64,000 nucleotides of DNA, from contig JAWKUB010000002.1 in the NCBI GenBank assembly GCA_041398745.1, positions 682,001-746,000 on the forward strand, given 5' to 3'. The stretch comes from JACKHO01 sp041398745 (GTDB lineage: Bacteria; Planctomycetota; Planctomycetia; Planctomycetales; Planctomycetaceae). The translations under genes were made by a program, and so were the position numbers. A model generated the notes under the pieces. That model made no database searches, was not told where the DNA came from, and worked only from the letters and a program-made list of their open reading frames with translations. Positions within the stretch are counted from its first letter, which is position 1; each line of letters opens with the position of its first letter. Positions 28,095-37,204 of this stretch are shown piece by piece.

Positions 28095-28742
28095 ATGCAG
28101 CGGGTGCCGCGATCGGCGATTGAGGATCGTCTGGTTTTCGTGGACATTGAATTGGCCACCGTGGGACGGCGACGAGCGATCCTCCAGATTGCCGCTGTGG
28201 CGGCGACTCGCTCCCTGCTGGAATTGGACTACTTTGAAGCCAAGATTCGGCTGGATGAGTCACGTTTTCGTCCATCAAGAATCCCCAACCGGCATTTCAA
28301 TCTGCTGCAATGGCGAGCAGAAGGCCGCAGTCCGAAAGCGGTTGCTTGCGAGTTCGCCAGGTTCCTGTCACGTCATGCTTCCGCAAGCATCGCGGGTGCG
28401 GATGGCCGTCGACTGATCGTCGCTCAACTGGTGGCCCACAATGCCGAGTTTGACGGGCCATTTTTGCGGAAATGGTTTGAAGACTTGGGATTGTTCTTCC
28501 CGGCCTCCTTCCGCATCTTTTGCACGCTGCATCGAGCATTGTGGTACTTCCACGAAGACCCGTCGAGACTCCCTCCGGTGGACTTCAAGTTGGGAACGCT
28601 GTGCCGATACTTCGGCGTCCCCTTCAGCCCGCTTGAGGCCCATGATGCGCTCGCTGACGTGCGGGCGACCGTGGAACTCTATCGTCGGATGACCATGTTG
28701 TCGGCGGCGCGGCAGGCTGAGATATCGCCATCCATGAACTGA
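28095..28742 (+). CDS. DEDDh 3'-5' exonuclease (DnaQ-like)
   Basis: A 215-residue exonuclease-fold protein. The acidic motif is VFVDIELAT (Asp17, Glu19), motif II is VAHNAEFDGPFL, and motif III is AHDALADVRATVEL with the catalytic His and Asp. All four acidic residues and the His are present. It resembles DNA polymerase III epsilon and related plasmid exonucleases. Start uncertain (28056 also possible). It stops immediately before the probable origin, next to repA read in the opposite direction. Confidence 0.85.
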   Translation: MQRVPRSAIEDRLVFVDIELATVGRRRAILQIAAVAATRSLLELDYFEAKIRLDESRFRPSRIPNRHFNLLQWRAEGRSPKAVACEFARFLSRHASASIAGADGRRLIVAQLVAHNAEFDGPFLRKWFEDLGLFFPASFRIFCTLHRALWYFHEDPSRLPPVDFKLGTLCRYFGVPFSPLEAHDALADVRATVELYRRMTMLSAARQAEISPSMN

Positions 28743-28766
28743 TCGCCGTCCAATACGATTTCAGGC

Positions 28767-28775
28767 TGTGGATAA
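28767..28775 (-). promoter_or_regulatory. DnaA box
   Basis: TGTGGATAA is the exact complement of the consensus TTATCCACA. It lies 25 bp before the first iteron. Confidence 0.65.
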
Positions 28776-28800
28776 CTCTCCGATTCAAAGCCCGACACCA

Positions 28801-28884
28801 CGTGTCGCTCGCGTGACCAATTCGTCGATGCAGGCGTGTCTGTCGCGTGACCTTTTCTTTACGAGGCGTGTCGGTTGCGTGACC
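28801..28884 (+). repeat. Three iterons
   Basis: Direct repeats CGTGTCGCTCGCGTGACC, CGTGTCTGTCGCGTGACC and CGTGTCGGTTGCGTGACC. Fourteen of 18 positions are invariant. Likely RepA-binding sites. Confidence 0.7.
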
Positions 28885-29019
28885 TTTCGTTTGCGAACGC
28901 CGTCGTTCAAACATCGGTTAAGCCCTTGAGATTCTTCAGCATCCCGATGGCGAACCGCACGGCTCGGAATTCGGCAAAGATCTGTATCAAAGATCTGTCA
29001 GGCAAAGAGGAAGAGTTGC

Positions 29020-30450
29020 TTATAGAAGCTTGAGAGGAAGACCGACGAGGACATCTTTCACGGAGGTCATGGCGTCGGACGGTTCTGAGTTGGAACGCTG
29101 CATCCGGCGTCGAGCTTCCCGCTCAGCAGCCAGTGTGGCGGATTCGTCATCAAGTCCCGTCGCACGAAATGCCTGGACCAGATCACTCCGCACCTGTTCG
29201 AACTCGGAGCGACCGGCAATCGCTTGCATCCGCGTCGGTGTAGGATTGGTTGGCTCAGTGGCCCGCGAGGCCCAGCGGCGTTCTTCAGCCCGGCGAATGT
29301 CGTGCCACCAGTCTGGAGGTGTCCGACCGTCGGAAGCGGACTTCTTGAGGTTGTCGATCAGGTAGGCCATCGGGCTGCGTTTGAAGAACTTCAATCCAAA
29401 GCGTTCTCTCGCGGCCAGCGTGATGTCCGCCCACTCGCGGACCCGCTCATGCGGAAACTGACGGAGCACGCGAGCGATACCTGCCGGATCGAGACCGATC
29501 GCTTGCAGAGGTTCCATCAATGGAGAATCCACCGGCTTCAATCGTCCACCCGGCTGCTGACGGACAGCGTTCCCGGCGCGCAACAGAACGTCGTACTCGC
29601 CCGCTGCTCGCTTCTGAATCAAGTCTCGTTGATGTTCCATAATCAGCCCCGCCTCAATCAATTCCTCGCACACCCGGCGGGTCTTGGCAAGCAGGTGTTT
29701 CGTCGGTAACTGTGCGGAAAGACCGAGGATTTCGATCGCAATTTGTTTGAGATCCAATCGCGGTGTCTGCTGCGAGCGGGCAAACACTTTCGAGATGAAC
29801 AGGAACAACCGGCGGCCAGCCGGACTGAGCGACCGATACAATTCGAGATCGAACCACAACGAACCCCCTGCCGATTTCACGAACTCCAGAAACTGGGCGT
29901 CCCAATGAAATCGCCAAACTCGGCTGGATTGCGGATCGATCGGCAACCGGTACGACAAGAAGCTAAACCGGACTCGGCAATGTTCCGCGCGCATCGGGTC
30001 ATAAAAAGCATCACAGCCGTACTTCACCCAACTGAGCCGTTCGATGGCTGCCGCAAATTGCTGATACTGCCTTCCTCCGCGCCGAGCTTTCGTGTCGATC
30101 AGGCCCAATTGCCGCAGGCAGTAGTGAGGCGTCGCATGGAACTCAGAGCCGGATTGGGGTTGGCTGAGTGTCAACGCCAAGAGGCCCCACAGATAGAACT
30201 CGTCATGGGCGGAAAGTCCGTGTGGACATGAGACTTCTACATGAGCGGTCTGGCGACGTCGTTTCGCATCCGAATACTGAAAGGATGTGTGATGGACCAG
30301 ACCGTGTTCGAGCGAAGTCCGAGCATCCAGCGGACAGAGTGCATGTTCCACCAGTGTCAATTGCCCCAGCCCATGACGTGGCTGCGCCGGTTTTCGCGTA
30401 GCGGATCTTCGAGTCGAGGACTTTTCCTGAGACACGGTATTGCTGTTCAT
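29020..30450 (-). CDS. repA: Plasmid replication initiator (RepA-type)
   Basis: A 476-residue basic protein resembling replication initiator protein A of plasmids and large integrated elements. Features: N-terminal HVEVSCPHGLSAHDEFYLWGLLAL block, a winged-helix-like region with YRSLSPAGRRLFLFISKVFARSQQTPRLDLKQIAIEI, and a C-terminal helical part with a REARRRMQRSN tail. ATG 30450 is chosen over a start at 30501 that lies in the ParA promoter region. It is transcribed away from parA, with iterons directly after its 3' end. I infer it binds them. Confidence 0.8.
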   Translation of the reverse strand: MNSNTVSQEKSSTRRSATRKPAQPRHGLGQLTLVEHALCPLDARTSLEHGLVHHTSFQYSDAKRRRQTAHVEVSCPHGLSAHDEFYLWGLLALTLSQPQSGSEFHATPHYCLRQLGLIDTKARRGGRQYQQFAAAIERLSWVKYGCDAFYDPMRAEHCRVRFSFLSYRLPIDPQSSRVWRFHWDAQFLEFVKSAGGSLWFDLELYRSLSPAGRRLFLFISKVFARSQQTPRLDLKQIAIEILGLSAQLPTKHLLAKTRRVCEELIEAGLIMEHQRDLIQKRAAGEYDVLLRAGNAVRQQPGGRLKPVDSPLMEPLQAIGLDPAGIARVLRQFPHERVREWADITLAARERFGLKFFKRSPMAYLIDNLKKSASDGRTPPDWWHDIRRAEERRWASRATEPTNPTPTRMQAIAGRSEFEQVRSDLVQAFRATGLDDESATLAAEREARRRMQRSNSEPSDAMTSVKDVLVGLPLKLL

Positions 30451-30583
30451 GGGGAACACCCGTAACACGCTCAGGAATCTGGCGACAGCCGAAATCAACA
30501 CAACGCATGCTCACGAAATCTGTTGACGGATCATCGCGGCGGGTGAGAGATTCGGTTTGAACAATTTCGCGGACTTGGCCGGA

Positions 30584-30598
30584 ATTGCCAGTGGCAAT
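30584..30598 (+). promoter_or_regulatory. Palindrome at parA start (possible operator)
   Basis: ATTGCCAGTGGCAAT is a perfect 6-bp inverted repeat with a 3-base centre, in the short repA-parA divergent intergenic region. It overlaps one candidate parA start (TTG 30585). Likely an autoregulatory site; unproven. Confidence 0.35.
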
Positions 30599-30623
30599 CG
30601 GTCCAGGCGGCGACTCAAACGAG

Positions 30624-31451
30624 TTGACGACGTTGGGGCCGATCATCTGTTTCATCAACCAGAAGGGGGGCTGCGGGAAAAGCTCGACCTGTTTTCATCT
30701 GGCGGGTGCCTTTGCTCAATTGGGATTGCGCGTTCTGTTGATCGATGCGGACCCGCAAGGCTCGCTCAGCCAAGGATTCTTTGGTTCCCAACTGGTGGAG
30801 ACCTTGGAGGTAGATGAAACCCTGGCGGGAGCATTTGATGGCTCCTTTGCCTTTCAACGCCCTCAACAGGCGGTCCGAGCCACGGCCTGGCCCGCGATTT
30901 CCATCGTTCCCGCCAATCAGTGTCTGACTCAGTTCAACGTGCCCCACCCGGAACGTCTGGGCCTAGAGCAATTCGCGCTGCATGAGATCCTGAGTTCATT
31001 GCCTTCATTCGACATCGCGTTGATTGACGGTCCGCCAAATCTCTACGGCTGTAGTTGGTCTGCACTGCTGGCGTCTGACTATGTTGTCATCCCGATTCCA
31101 CCGGAGGATTTCGGAGCACAGGGACTGCGAGTCGTGCATCAGGCCATCGAACATGCTCAGGTACTGAATCCCCGACTTCGGCTACTGGGGCATCTCGTGA
31201 CACGCTTCGACCGACGGCTAATCGTCCATCGTTCGTATGAACAACGCTTGCGGGAGATTCATGGAGAGACCGTTCTGAGGACGGTCATCCCGGAGGTTTC
31301 TGCCTTCAAGGTGTCACTGGCCTGCCGCTGCCCGGTCGGCATCTATAGTCCACGCACCGTCGCCGCCAGTTTGACATCGGAATTGAGCCGTGAGATTCTC
31401 GACCACATTCATGTCGCAAACGGAATCGACAAGGAGGCAGTGACCGCATAA
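30624..31451 (+). CDS. parA: ParA partition ATPase
   Basis: A ParA-type ATPase, 275 residues from the TTG at 30624 (TTG 30585 is an alternative that would overlap the palindrome). The deviant Walker A is NQKGGCGKSS, followed by LLIDADPQGSLSQ (switch/Walker A') and ALIDGPPNLYG (Walker B). It segregates the replicon by forming filaments or gradients on the nucleoid with ParB. Its stop (TAA) and the parB ATG share one base, so they are coupled. Confidence 0.92.
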   Translation: MTTLGPIICFINQKGGCGKSSTCFHLAGAFAQLGLRVLLIDADPQGSLSQGFFGSQLVETLEVDETLAGAFDGSFAFQRPQQAVRATAWPAISIVPANQCLTQFNVPHPERLGLEQFALHEILSSLPSFDIALIDGPPNLYGCSWSALLASDYVVIPIPPEDFGAQGLRVVHQAIEHAQVLNPRLRLLGHLVTRFDRRLIVHRSYEQRLREIHGETVLRTVIPEVSAFKVSLACRCPVGIYSPRTVAASLTSELSREILDHIHVANGIDKEAVTA

Positions 31452-32353
31452 TGGCCACCATGCATAGCAAACTCGCAGACGTTGGACATCTGTTGAACGA
31501 ATCACTGGGAGTGCGAAGTACGGACATCAAGCCGCGACTCAGCCCGGTCCCTGACCCCCGCGATGTCGGTCGAAGGCCACTGCGAGGTTTCGGTCGCATC
31601 GACATCCACGAAGTGATCCCCGACCCGCAGCAACCGCGTGCCGAGTTCGATAACGAGGCCATCGAATCTTTAGCCGCCAACATCAAAGCCAAAGGGCAGT
31701 TGCACCCGATTCATGTTCGCTGGTCCGAAGCAGCCGCACACTGGGTCATCATCTCCGGCGAACGTCGCTGGCGCGCCGCCCAGCACGCCGCACTGGCCAC
31801 GGTCGATTGCTACTTCCATGAGCAACCGCTGTCGACAGCCCAGGTACTCGAACTGCAACTGATCGAAAACCTGTTGCGCGAAGACCTGCGTCCGGTTGAA
31901 GAAGCCAAAGCGTTTCAGTCCCTGATGGAACTCAACCACTGGAACGGCAAACAGATTGCTGAAGCCCTGAAGATCCCGCCTTCCAAAGTCAGCCGTTCGC
32001 TGGCATTACTGGACCTCCCTGCCGATGTGCAGCGGCAAGTCGACTCAAAACAGATCGCCGCCCGCACCGCTTACGAACTCTCGCGACTGGTCGATGACAC
32101 TGACCGCGAGCAACTCGTCATTCAGTCCGCCACAGGCAAATTGACTAATTCGCAGGCCGCCATTGCCGTCCGCCAAAAGCAGACCAAGCGAGCCGCAAAA
32201 CCTCACTCGCTCCGCCAAACCTTCTACGCCGAAAACGGCTGCCAACTCACCATCACCGCGCCCCGCGAATCCACGTATCACCATCTCCAGGAAGCGCTCC
32301 AGCAGGCATTGGAGGAAGTTCAACTGAGGATCGAGAACGGCATTCGGCTCTGA
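31451..32353 (+). CDS. parB: ParB-type centromere-binding protein
   Basis: A 300-residue ParB family protein. The N-terminal CTPase motifs are seen as the LAANIKAKGQLHPIHVR box, the GERRWRAAQ box and the LIENLLREDLRPVEEAKAF box; the HTH is KQIAEALKIPPSKVSRSLALLDLP. A C-terminal helical dimerisation region ends the protein. Starts one base inside the parA stop codon. No parS palindrome was identified by eye. Confidence 0.93.
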   Translation: MATMHSKLADVGHLLNESLGVRSTDIKPRLSPVPDPRDVGRRPLRGFGRIDIHEVIPDPQQPRAEFDNEAIESLAANIKAKGQLHPIHVRWSEAAAHWVIISGERRWRAAQHAALATVDCYFHEQPLSTAQVLELQLIENLLREDLRPVEEAKAFQSLMELNHWNGKQIAEALKIPPSKVSRSLALLDLPADVQRQVDSKQIAARTAYELSRLVDDTDREQLVIQSATGKLTNSQAAIAVRQKQTKRAAKPHSLRQTFYAENGCQLTITAPRESTYHHLQEALQQALEEVQLRIENGIRL

Positions 32354-32950
32354 CAGGTTCGTCACGCCGCAGTTTCCTGGCGACATCCGCCGCCTTGAAT
32401 TTGCACATCGAAACCCCGTACTCCGGTTGAATTGATGCTCCGGGACAGAGTCGCCTCATCCCCCATTTCCGAGCGACAGTTGTCGCAGGACATGCTTTCC
32501 AGAATTGCTCGACCAGCCTTGGGCGGGTGAAACATTTCGTCCCCTCCCCCCATTCTTGTTCGTTCCGGGGGTGTTGGCGCTCGGTCCGAGATTCCCGTCG
32601 AACCGCGCAGCCTGAACGGCTGCTGGCCCTGTACGGGCCGGGCCGACCGGCCTGGGGGCCGGTGCGGCTCGCGGTCTGAACGACCGCTGTGTTCGCTGCC
32701 GCTCACACCGGGCCGATGCCGCTGGGGCGGCATGCGACCCGAAACGGCTCCGCTGGACGCTCCGCCCGAATACTTTGTGAATCGGCATCGTGAGCTGTCA
32801 GCCATGTCTCACCCCGAGATTCAATGCCAGACTCGATCGGTACTCCGTTGTCTTGGTGAACAAAACACTGGTCGGATCTGGTACACCCTGCCGGGCGAAC
32901 GGTATCATTTCGTGTGAGTTTCCCGTCTGTGCATCGGTCAGGAGTTTGTG
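32354..32950. other. GC-rich gene-free region with inverted repeats
   Basis: About 600 bp after parB. Open frames are not supported. It contains short perfect inverted repeats, for example ACCGGCC/GGCCGGT at 32646-32663 with a 4-base loop, and GGCCC/GGGCC around 32625-32640. Possible centromere or transcription terminator region; nothing specific identified. Confidence 0.45.
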
Positions 32951-34444
32951 ATGGATAGCGCTTTGGCCTCGAATCAATACGACAGCGATCCAACTCCGAC
33001 CTTGCAGGTCCAGTACGGCGGGCGCAGGTTTCCGCAGGATTGGGACCGTCCCCACAAGCGTCGTCCCGGTCGAGTCCAACGGCTGACGGAGAAGACCGGC
33101 CAACGTCCTTTGGAAGACTTGATCAGCGAGTCCGTTTGGAAACGCTTGGCGTGGTGTGCCATCGCGCCGGAGGAGTCTGAGCGACAAACCGTTGTCGAAA
33201 CGTACATCCGTAGTTTACATCAGTTGGATGAGTTCCGGGACGACGTCGAGGAACTGGTCGTGTACGCCTGCCGTGCCAACCTGGAGTTTCGGCAGGAGCG
33301 TGGCGAGACTAACGTCATTGCCCGCGATGGCGTGATGGACAGCAAGCTGCAAGAGATGCTGGAACAAGCGTCACAGGATTGGCTGCCACCCAAGAATGTT
33401 CTCGACGCGAAACTGGTTTCCGTCGCCGTTCCAATCATCCGCGATAGACTGGAAGCGGCCTTGACTCAGTCGGTCGCTGACTTCAGCGCACAGTTCCTGG
33501 GGTTGCTGGCGAACCTGGTCGACCGACAACTGTTCGGGTTAGTGGAGTGGCTGCCGAATCACTGTTGCAGCTACCACTTTTTCAAGCAGGTCGTCATTCA
33601 GGAGAATGACGGTGCGTCGGAACGAGTGCTCACGGAGACATTCTTCGATCAAGTCACCGAGCGTGATTCCGACACCGGTCGCCAGATCATCGGTAGACAG
33701 CAGGTTGAACGGACACACGGACAAGGGCGGCATGAACATCGGCTGGCACGGCATCAGCACGAAGTCATGAATGCTGTGCGGACTTCCATTCCTAACAGCC
33801 AGGTCGTCATGCCCCCTGTTGTTCAGGAACTGGTGAAGGTGGTACCGGACTGGCTGGACGACTTCATCTACGTGATTGATGGCGACATCTTTCGCGAGCG
33901 GATCATCGAGCAGGACATCCGGGCGGAAAAGTGGGCCGACGTGCAGGTGTATGATGAGCCGATCATCGGCTGTGAACCGGGCGTCATTATCGGACCCTAT
34001 GTCTTGACCGGCTGGGGGCCGCGCGAAGTCGCCACTGAGTTGGAGCGCAAGAGGGTCGGCGATGCCGTTACCGCACGTGAGCACTCGCTCGTGGCTGCCG
34101 GTCGTCGCGCTCCGTTGTTGGGTGCAGCAGCCATGGCACTGACTCTGGTCGCACTCGGCCTTTTGGTGAATTCCCTGCGTGGCAACGGCGGCCTGCTGGT
34201 TTCGATTCTGGCCACGGTGACTGCACTGGGGACGCTGTGGCAAGCGGCCTTCGATGCGGCCACGGCGCGACGCGATCCAACCGCTGCACTATCAGCGCAT
34301 TGTCTGACTGTCACGCTGGGTTGCCAACTGCTCATCGCCGAATGGCTGGTGGCACGTTGGTTCATGCCAGTCTCGTGGCTCATCCCACTGGCACTCGCCG
34401 GAACTGCCATTGCGAGTTACGCCTTGGGACGGCGGTTTCGTTAG
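32951..34444 (+). CDS. Membrane protein of unknown function, 497 residues
   Basis: Start ATG 32951 has GGAG directly upstream; a GTG at 32948 is in frame. Most of the protein (residues 1-370) is soluble, with helical segments and short motifs such as RTPPHK-like basic patches, GRRFPQDWDRPHKRRPG and YVIDGDIFRERIIEQDIRAEKW. The C-terminal ~110 residues carry four hydrophobic helices (about 390-495). No family recognised. It is the first of a rightward set of three genes (membrane protein, coiled-coil protein, kinase-like protein). Confidence 0.7.
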   Translation: MDSALASNQYDSDPTPTLQVQYGGRRFPQDWDRPHKRRPGRVQRLTEKTGQRPLEDLISESVWKRLAWCAIAPEESERQTVVETYIRSLHQLDEFRDDVEELVVYACRANLEFRQERGETNVIARDGVMDSKLQEMLEQASQDWLPPKNVLDAKLVSVAVPIIRDRLEAALTQSVADFSAQFLGLLANLVDRQLFGLVEWLPNHCCSYHFFKQVVIQENDGASERVLTETFFDQVTERDSDTGRQIIGRQQVERTHGQGRHEHRLARHQHEVMNAVRTSIPNSQVVMPPVVQELVKVVPDWLDDFIYVIDGDIFRERIIEQDIRAEKWADVQVYDEPIIGCEPGVIIGPYVLTGWGPREVATELERKRVGDAVTAREHSLVAAGRRAPLLGAAAMALTLVALGLLVNSLRGNGGLLVSILATVTALGTLWQAAFDAATARRDPTAALSAHCLTVTLGCQLLIAEWLVARWFMPVSWLIPLALAGTAIASYALGRRFR

Positions 34445-34503
34445 CCGTACATCCGATCCTCATTCCCCGACAATCCAATCCACTTCTACCGGAGTCACAC
34501 CTG

Positions 34504-35922
34504 ATGAGCACTGGGTCGCCTGCACCGTCGATAAGTCGTCGCTTTGGTACTCTCCACTGGCGAGGCATCTTGTTTCTCTATGCGCTGACTGTCATCGGTG
34601 GCTCATTGGCCTACTACGCGAGCGACCAGAAGAACGCGGCATTGAAGTCTGATCTGCAATTCACGCAGACGTCAGTCCAATCGCTTTCGCAAACGGTCCA
34701 GGCCGGGAACCCCGCTTTGACGGCTGAAGTCAGTGCCGTCCGGCAGGAATCTCAAGTCCTGGTACAGCGTCTCGAAGGACTGGAGCGATCGCTGGGCAAC
34801 TACGATGGAAAGTTCCAACGACTGGAAGACCGATCGAGCGAAGTCGAATCTGCCCGAGCGGTGCAGCGGGCCAAGGTGGCTGGTCTGGCCGCCCAAGTTG
34901 AAACGGCCCGCGAGCACCTCAAAAGAGTCAAGACCCTGCAAGCCGATTGGCAGGCCAAGGAAGCCTCTTTGTTGTCCGGTGACTCCGGTCGGCGCGTGGC
35001 CGCGAGTCCTGCTCACTTGGCATTGGTCGTTGGCATCCTGGAGCGAGAACGCCCGAGCGCGCCACAGGTGCTGGAATGGGAACTCGCCCTGGGAGCACTC
35101 GCGGCACCGATCGAACAGTCGACTCGTGATGAGCAGTCGTTGATCGTGATCAGCCAGGACCATGTGCAGATGCTGACTGACCTGGGTCAGCAATTGACGA
35201 AAACGGTCGCCGAAATTGAACAGCAGCAGTTACTGCTGACCGCCGTGCTCAGCGAGACAGCCGCGATTCAACCGGGTGAGGCGACGCTGGAGTTGATTTT
35301 GAACGACCGGCGGGAACAGTTGGAGAGAGATCGGGCGGCACGCTTGGAACAGGCATTGGCTGACGCTCGGGCCAGCGCAGAGACGGAGCAAATTGCGCGT
35401 CTCACCAAAGCGGAACGGGAGGTGGTGGAAGCGGAGACGCGCCGTCAGGAGTCGGCTGCTCGCGAACGCAAGAACCAGATCGACGCACTGGCGCGCAAGG
35501 AACAAGAGCAGATTGCCGAGGAGACTCGGGTCAAAGCAATCCAGCAGCAAGCGGTGATCGATGGGCTGACCGCCGAAGCGGCGGCGGTCGAGAAGGCGAT
35601 TCGCGCGGCACAACTGGAACGCGAGTTTGACAAAGCGCTGCCGGAGATTCAGACATTCCTGTCCGGCTTCATGAGCAGCAGCCGTAAATACCGGGAGGAC
35701 GGGACCGAAGGACCAGTTCCATTGTCATACATCAGGTCACAGGGGGCGCTGGTACAGTCCGCCGAGGGTCGTCAGCAACTGATGTTCATCGTCACCTACA
35801 GCGATCGACCCGTGGGCCTCCTCGCCAACAACCAAACCGGTTTAGGGTATGCGGGTGATGCTCAGAAGCTGCTGATCAAGTATGGCGAACTGATGGTCAA
35901 ACGGGGGTTGCTTGCCCCCTGA
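34504..35922 (+). CDS. Coiled-coil membrane protein, 472 residues
   Basis: ATG 34504. One N-terminal membrane helix (residues about 23-40, ILFLYALTVIGGSLAYYA) is followed by a long helical, mostly coiled-coil region (about 45-380) rich in Glu, Gln, Arg and Ala, with a break between about 150 and 250. The C-terminal ~90 residues form a globular end (SGFMSSSRKYREDG, GQQLMFIVTYSDRP). It may be a structural scaffold anchored in the inner membrane. No family assigned; the position between a membrane protein and a kinase-like protein suggests one module. Confidence 0.75.
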   Translation: MSTGSPAPSISRRFGTLHWRGILFLYALTVIGGSLAYYASDQKNAALKSDLQFTQTSVQSLSQTVQAGNPALTAEVSAVRQESQVLVQRLEGLERSLGNYDGKFQRLEDRSSEVESARAVQRAKVAGLAAQVETAREHLKRVKTLQADWQAKEASLLSGDSGRRVAASPAHLALVVGILERERPSAPQVLEWELALGALAAPIEQSTRDEQSLIVISQDHVQMLTDLGQQLTKTVAEIEQQQLLLTAVLSETAAIQPGEATLELILNDRREQLERDRAARLEQALADARASAETEQIARLTKAEREVVEAETRRQESAARERKNQIDALARKEQEQIAEETRVKAIQQQAVIDGLTAEAAAVEKAIRAAQLEREFDKALPEIQTFLSGFMSSSRKYREDGTEGPVPLSYIRSQGALVQSAEGRQQLMFIVTYSDRPVGLLANNQTGLGYAGDAQKLLIKYGELMVKRGLLAP

Positions 35923-36121
35923 TCTTGGGGCTGCGATGTCCGCCTGAGAGCGGCATTCCGAGTGGCCGATAGCTCAACCCCTCTGCCAGCCACCTTGAAT
36001 GCCATCAATTCGCAGTCAATCGCTGAGTTTCGCCCCAATTTCGTGATGAAGTGTGAGATAGCCGTGTCCGCCGACAGAACGGGTTACACCTCATGCTTCA
36101 TTCGTCCACGGAACGGTGCCG

Positions 36122-37162
36122 ATGATTCTCTTGGTCAGCCAACGCAGACACATGTCCCCGACAGAGCCACAGACGACCGATCCCGACCGGACAATCAACG
36201 TCCGTGGTCGGCCTCGCGCCTATCTGGACCGCCTGAGAATCCGTCGCCGGGATTACTATTTGTTGCAGAAGATCGGCAGTCCCTTTCGCGAACGGTATCT
36301 GGCGTTTGACCCCCTGCAAGGACCGGGAGGTGACTTTGCGCTCGTGCAGCGTTGGGCCAAGAGCGCAAACAGTGATCAGTTCTTGCGAGTGCTGCGCAAA
36401 CTCAAAGACGATGCCTTTCCCCGCGTTTGCGAATGGCAACCCAGGGAAGGGGGATTCGATGTGGCGCTGACTTGGGTCGAAGGAATCAGTCTGTTCGATT
36501 ACTTCGAGCATTTGCGAACCCAGCGACGACCGCCGGTGGACCCCGGTCAAGCCGTGCGGCTGATCCAGGGATTGGCGCATGGCATATGCAAACTGCATCA
36601 CAAGTCCCAGGTCGCTCACGGCGATCTGCAACCGGCCAACGTCGTGCTGACGAGTCACCCGAGCCGACTCGTGTTGATTGATTTTGGGAGTGCGTGGGGG
36701 ATGCAGGCGGCAGCGTTTCGAGTGGATGGCGATGGACACCATCGCTGCTATGCCGCGCCGGAACTGCAATGCGCTGGCATACCCGATGGATTTCTCGCCG
36801 ATCAGTTTTCCGTCAGCGTGCTGCTGTTCCAGCTCCTCACACAGCAACTCCCTTTCGGCGGACTCGGTGGCAAGGCGGGGCGTCCCGAATACGTCGCGGC
36901 CTCCGCCGACGCGCTCGTGCCCCCCAGTCGGCTCAGTCGGGCGTGCGCGAACCTACCCCAGTCACTTCGCGACGGTGTCGATCGAGTGACAACGCGCGGT
37001 CTGGCGCTCGATCCGGCGCAGCGCTATCCCGATCGCCATGCGTGGTTGGACGATCTGTTTGCCATCTCGGCTCGATTTCGCATCAGTCCCGAACTCCCGC
37101 CCCTGGAGAGCGCCTTGACCCGAGTCATTCAGTGGTTCGTCAATCGGACGCAGCGCAAATGA
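36122..37162 (+). CDS. Serine/threonine protein kinase-like protein
   Basis: A 346-residue protein kinase fold. The catalytic loop HGDLQPAN is at residues 166-173 (Asp168 and Asn173 kept; Lys replaced by Gln), DFG is at 187-189 and CYAAPEL gives the APE-like P+1 motif. The nucleotide-binding Lys expected in the third strand is not obvious (FALVQRW has Gln). It may be an atypical or weak kinase. ATG 36122 is chosen; 36152 is also possible. Confidence 0.75.
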   Translation: MILLVSQRRHMSPTEPQTTDPDRTINVRGRPRAYLDRLRIRRRDYYLLQKIGSPFRERYLAFDPLQGPGGDFALVQRWAKSANSDQFLRVLRKLKDDAFPRVCEWQPREGGFDVALTWVEGISLFDYFEHLRTQRRPPVDPGQAVRLIQGLAHGICKLHHKSQVAHGDLQPANVVLTSHPSRLVLIDFGSAWGMQAAAFRVDGDGHHRCYAAPELQCAGIPDGFLADQFSVSVLLFQLLTQQLPFGGLGGKAGRPEYVAASADALVPPSRLSRACANLPQSLRDGVDRVTTRGLALDPAQRYPDRHAWLDDLFAISARFRISPELPPLESALTRVIQWFVNRTQRK

Positions 37163-37204
37163 CCGGGCCGCTTGAAATTGACTGCGGTGACGTCAGCAAT
37201 CCAG

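Larger units (their letters stand above)
28743..29019. other. Probable plasmid-type replication origin (oriV)
   Basis: A perfect DnaA box, TGTGGATAA at 28767-28775, is followed by three direct repeats of consensus CGTGTC(N4)GCGTGACC at 28801-28818, 28835-28852 and 28867-28884. Their starts are 34 and 32 bp apart, about three helical turns. A further direct repeat CAAAGATCTGT occurs at 28975-28985 and 28988-28998. The region abuts the 3' end of repA. This layout is that of an iteron origin. Confidence 0.7.

Noticed and set aside
28801..28884. CRISPR array
   Set aside because: Only three repeats of 18 bp with spacers of about 14-16 bp, next to repA and a DnaA box. Iterons explain them better, and no cas adaptation or effector genes are near; the Cas4-like protein is 8 kb away and probably catalytically dead.
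32362..32805. 147-codon minus-strand frame after parB
   Set aside because: Low-complexity Arg/Gly/Pro composition typical of GC-rich noncoding sequence and no start-site support.
34237..34503. Extension of the coiled-coil protein
   Set aside because: It overlaps the upstream membrane-protein gene. The ATG at 34504 precedes the membrane helix.
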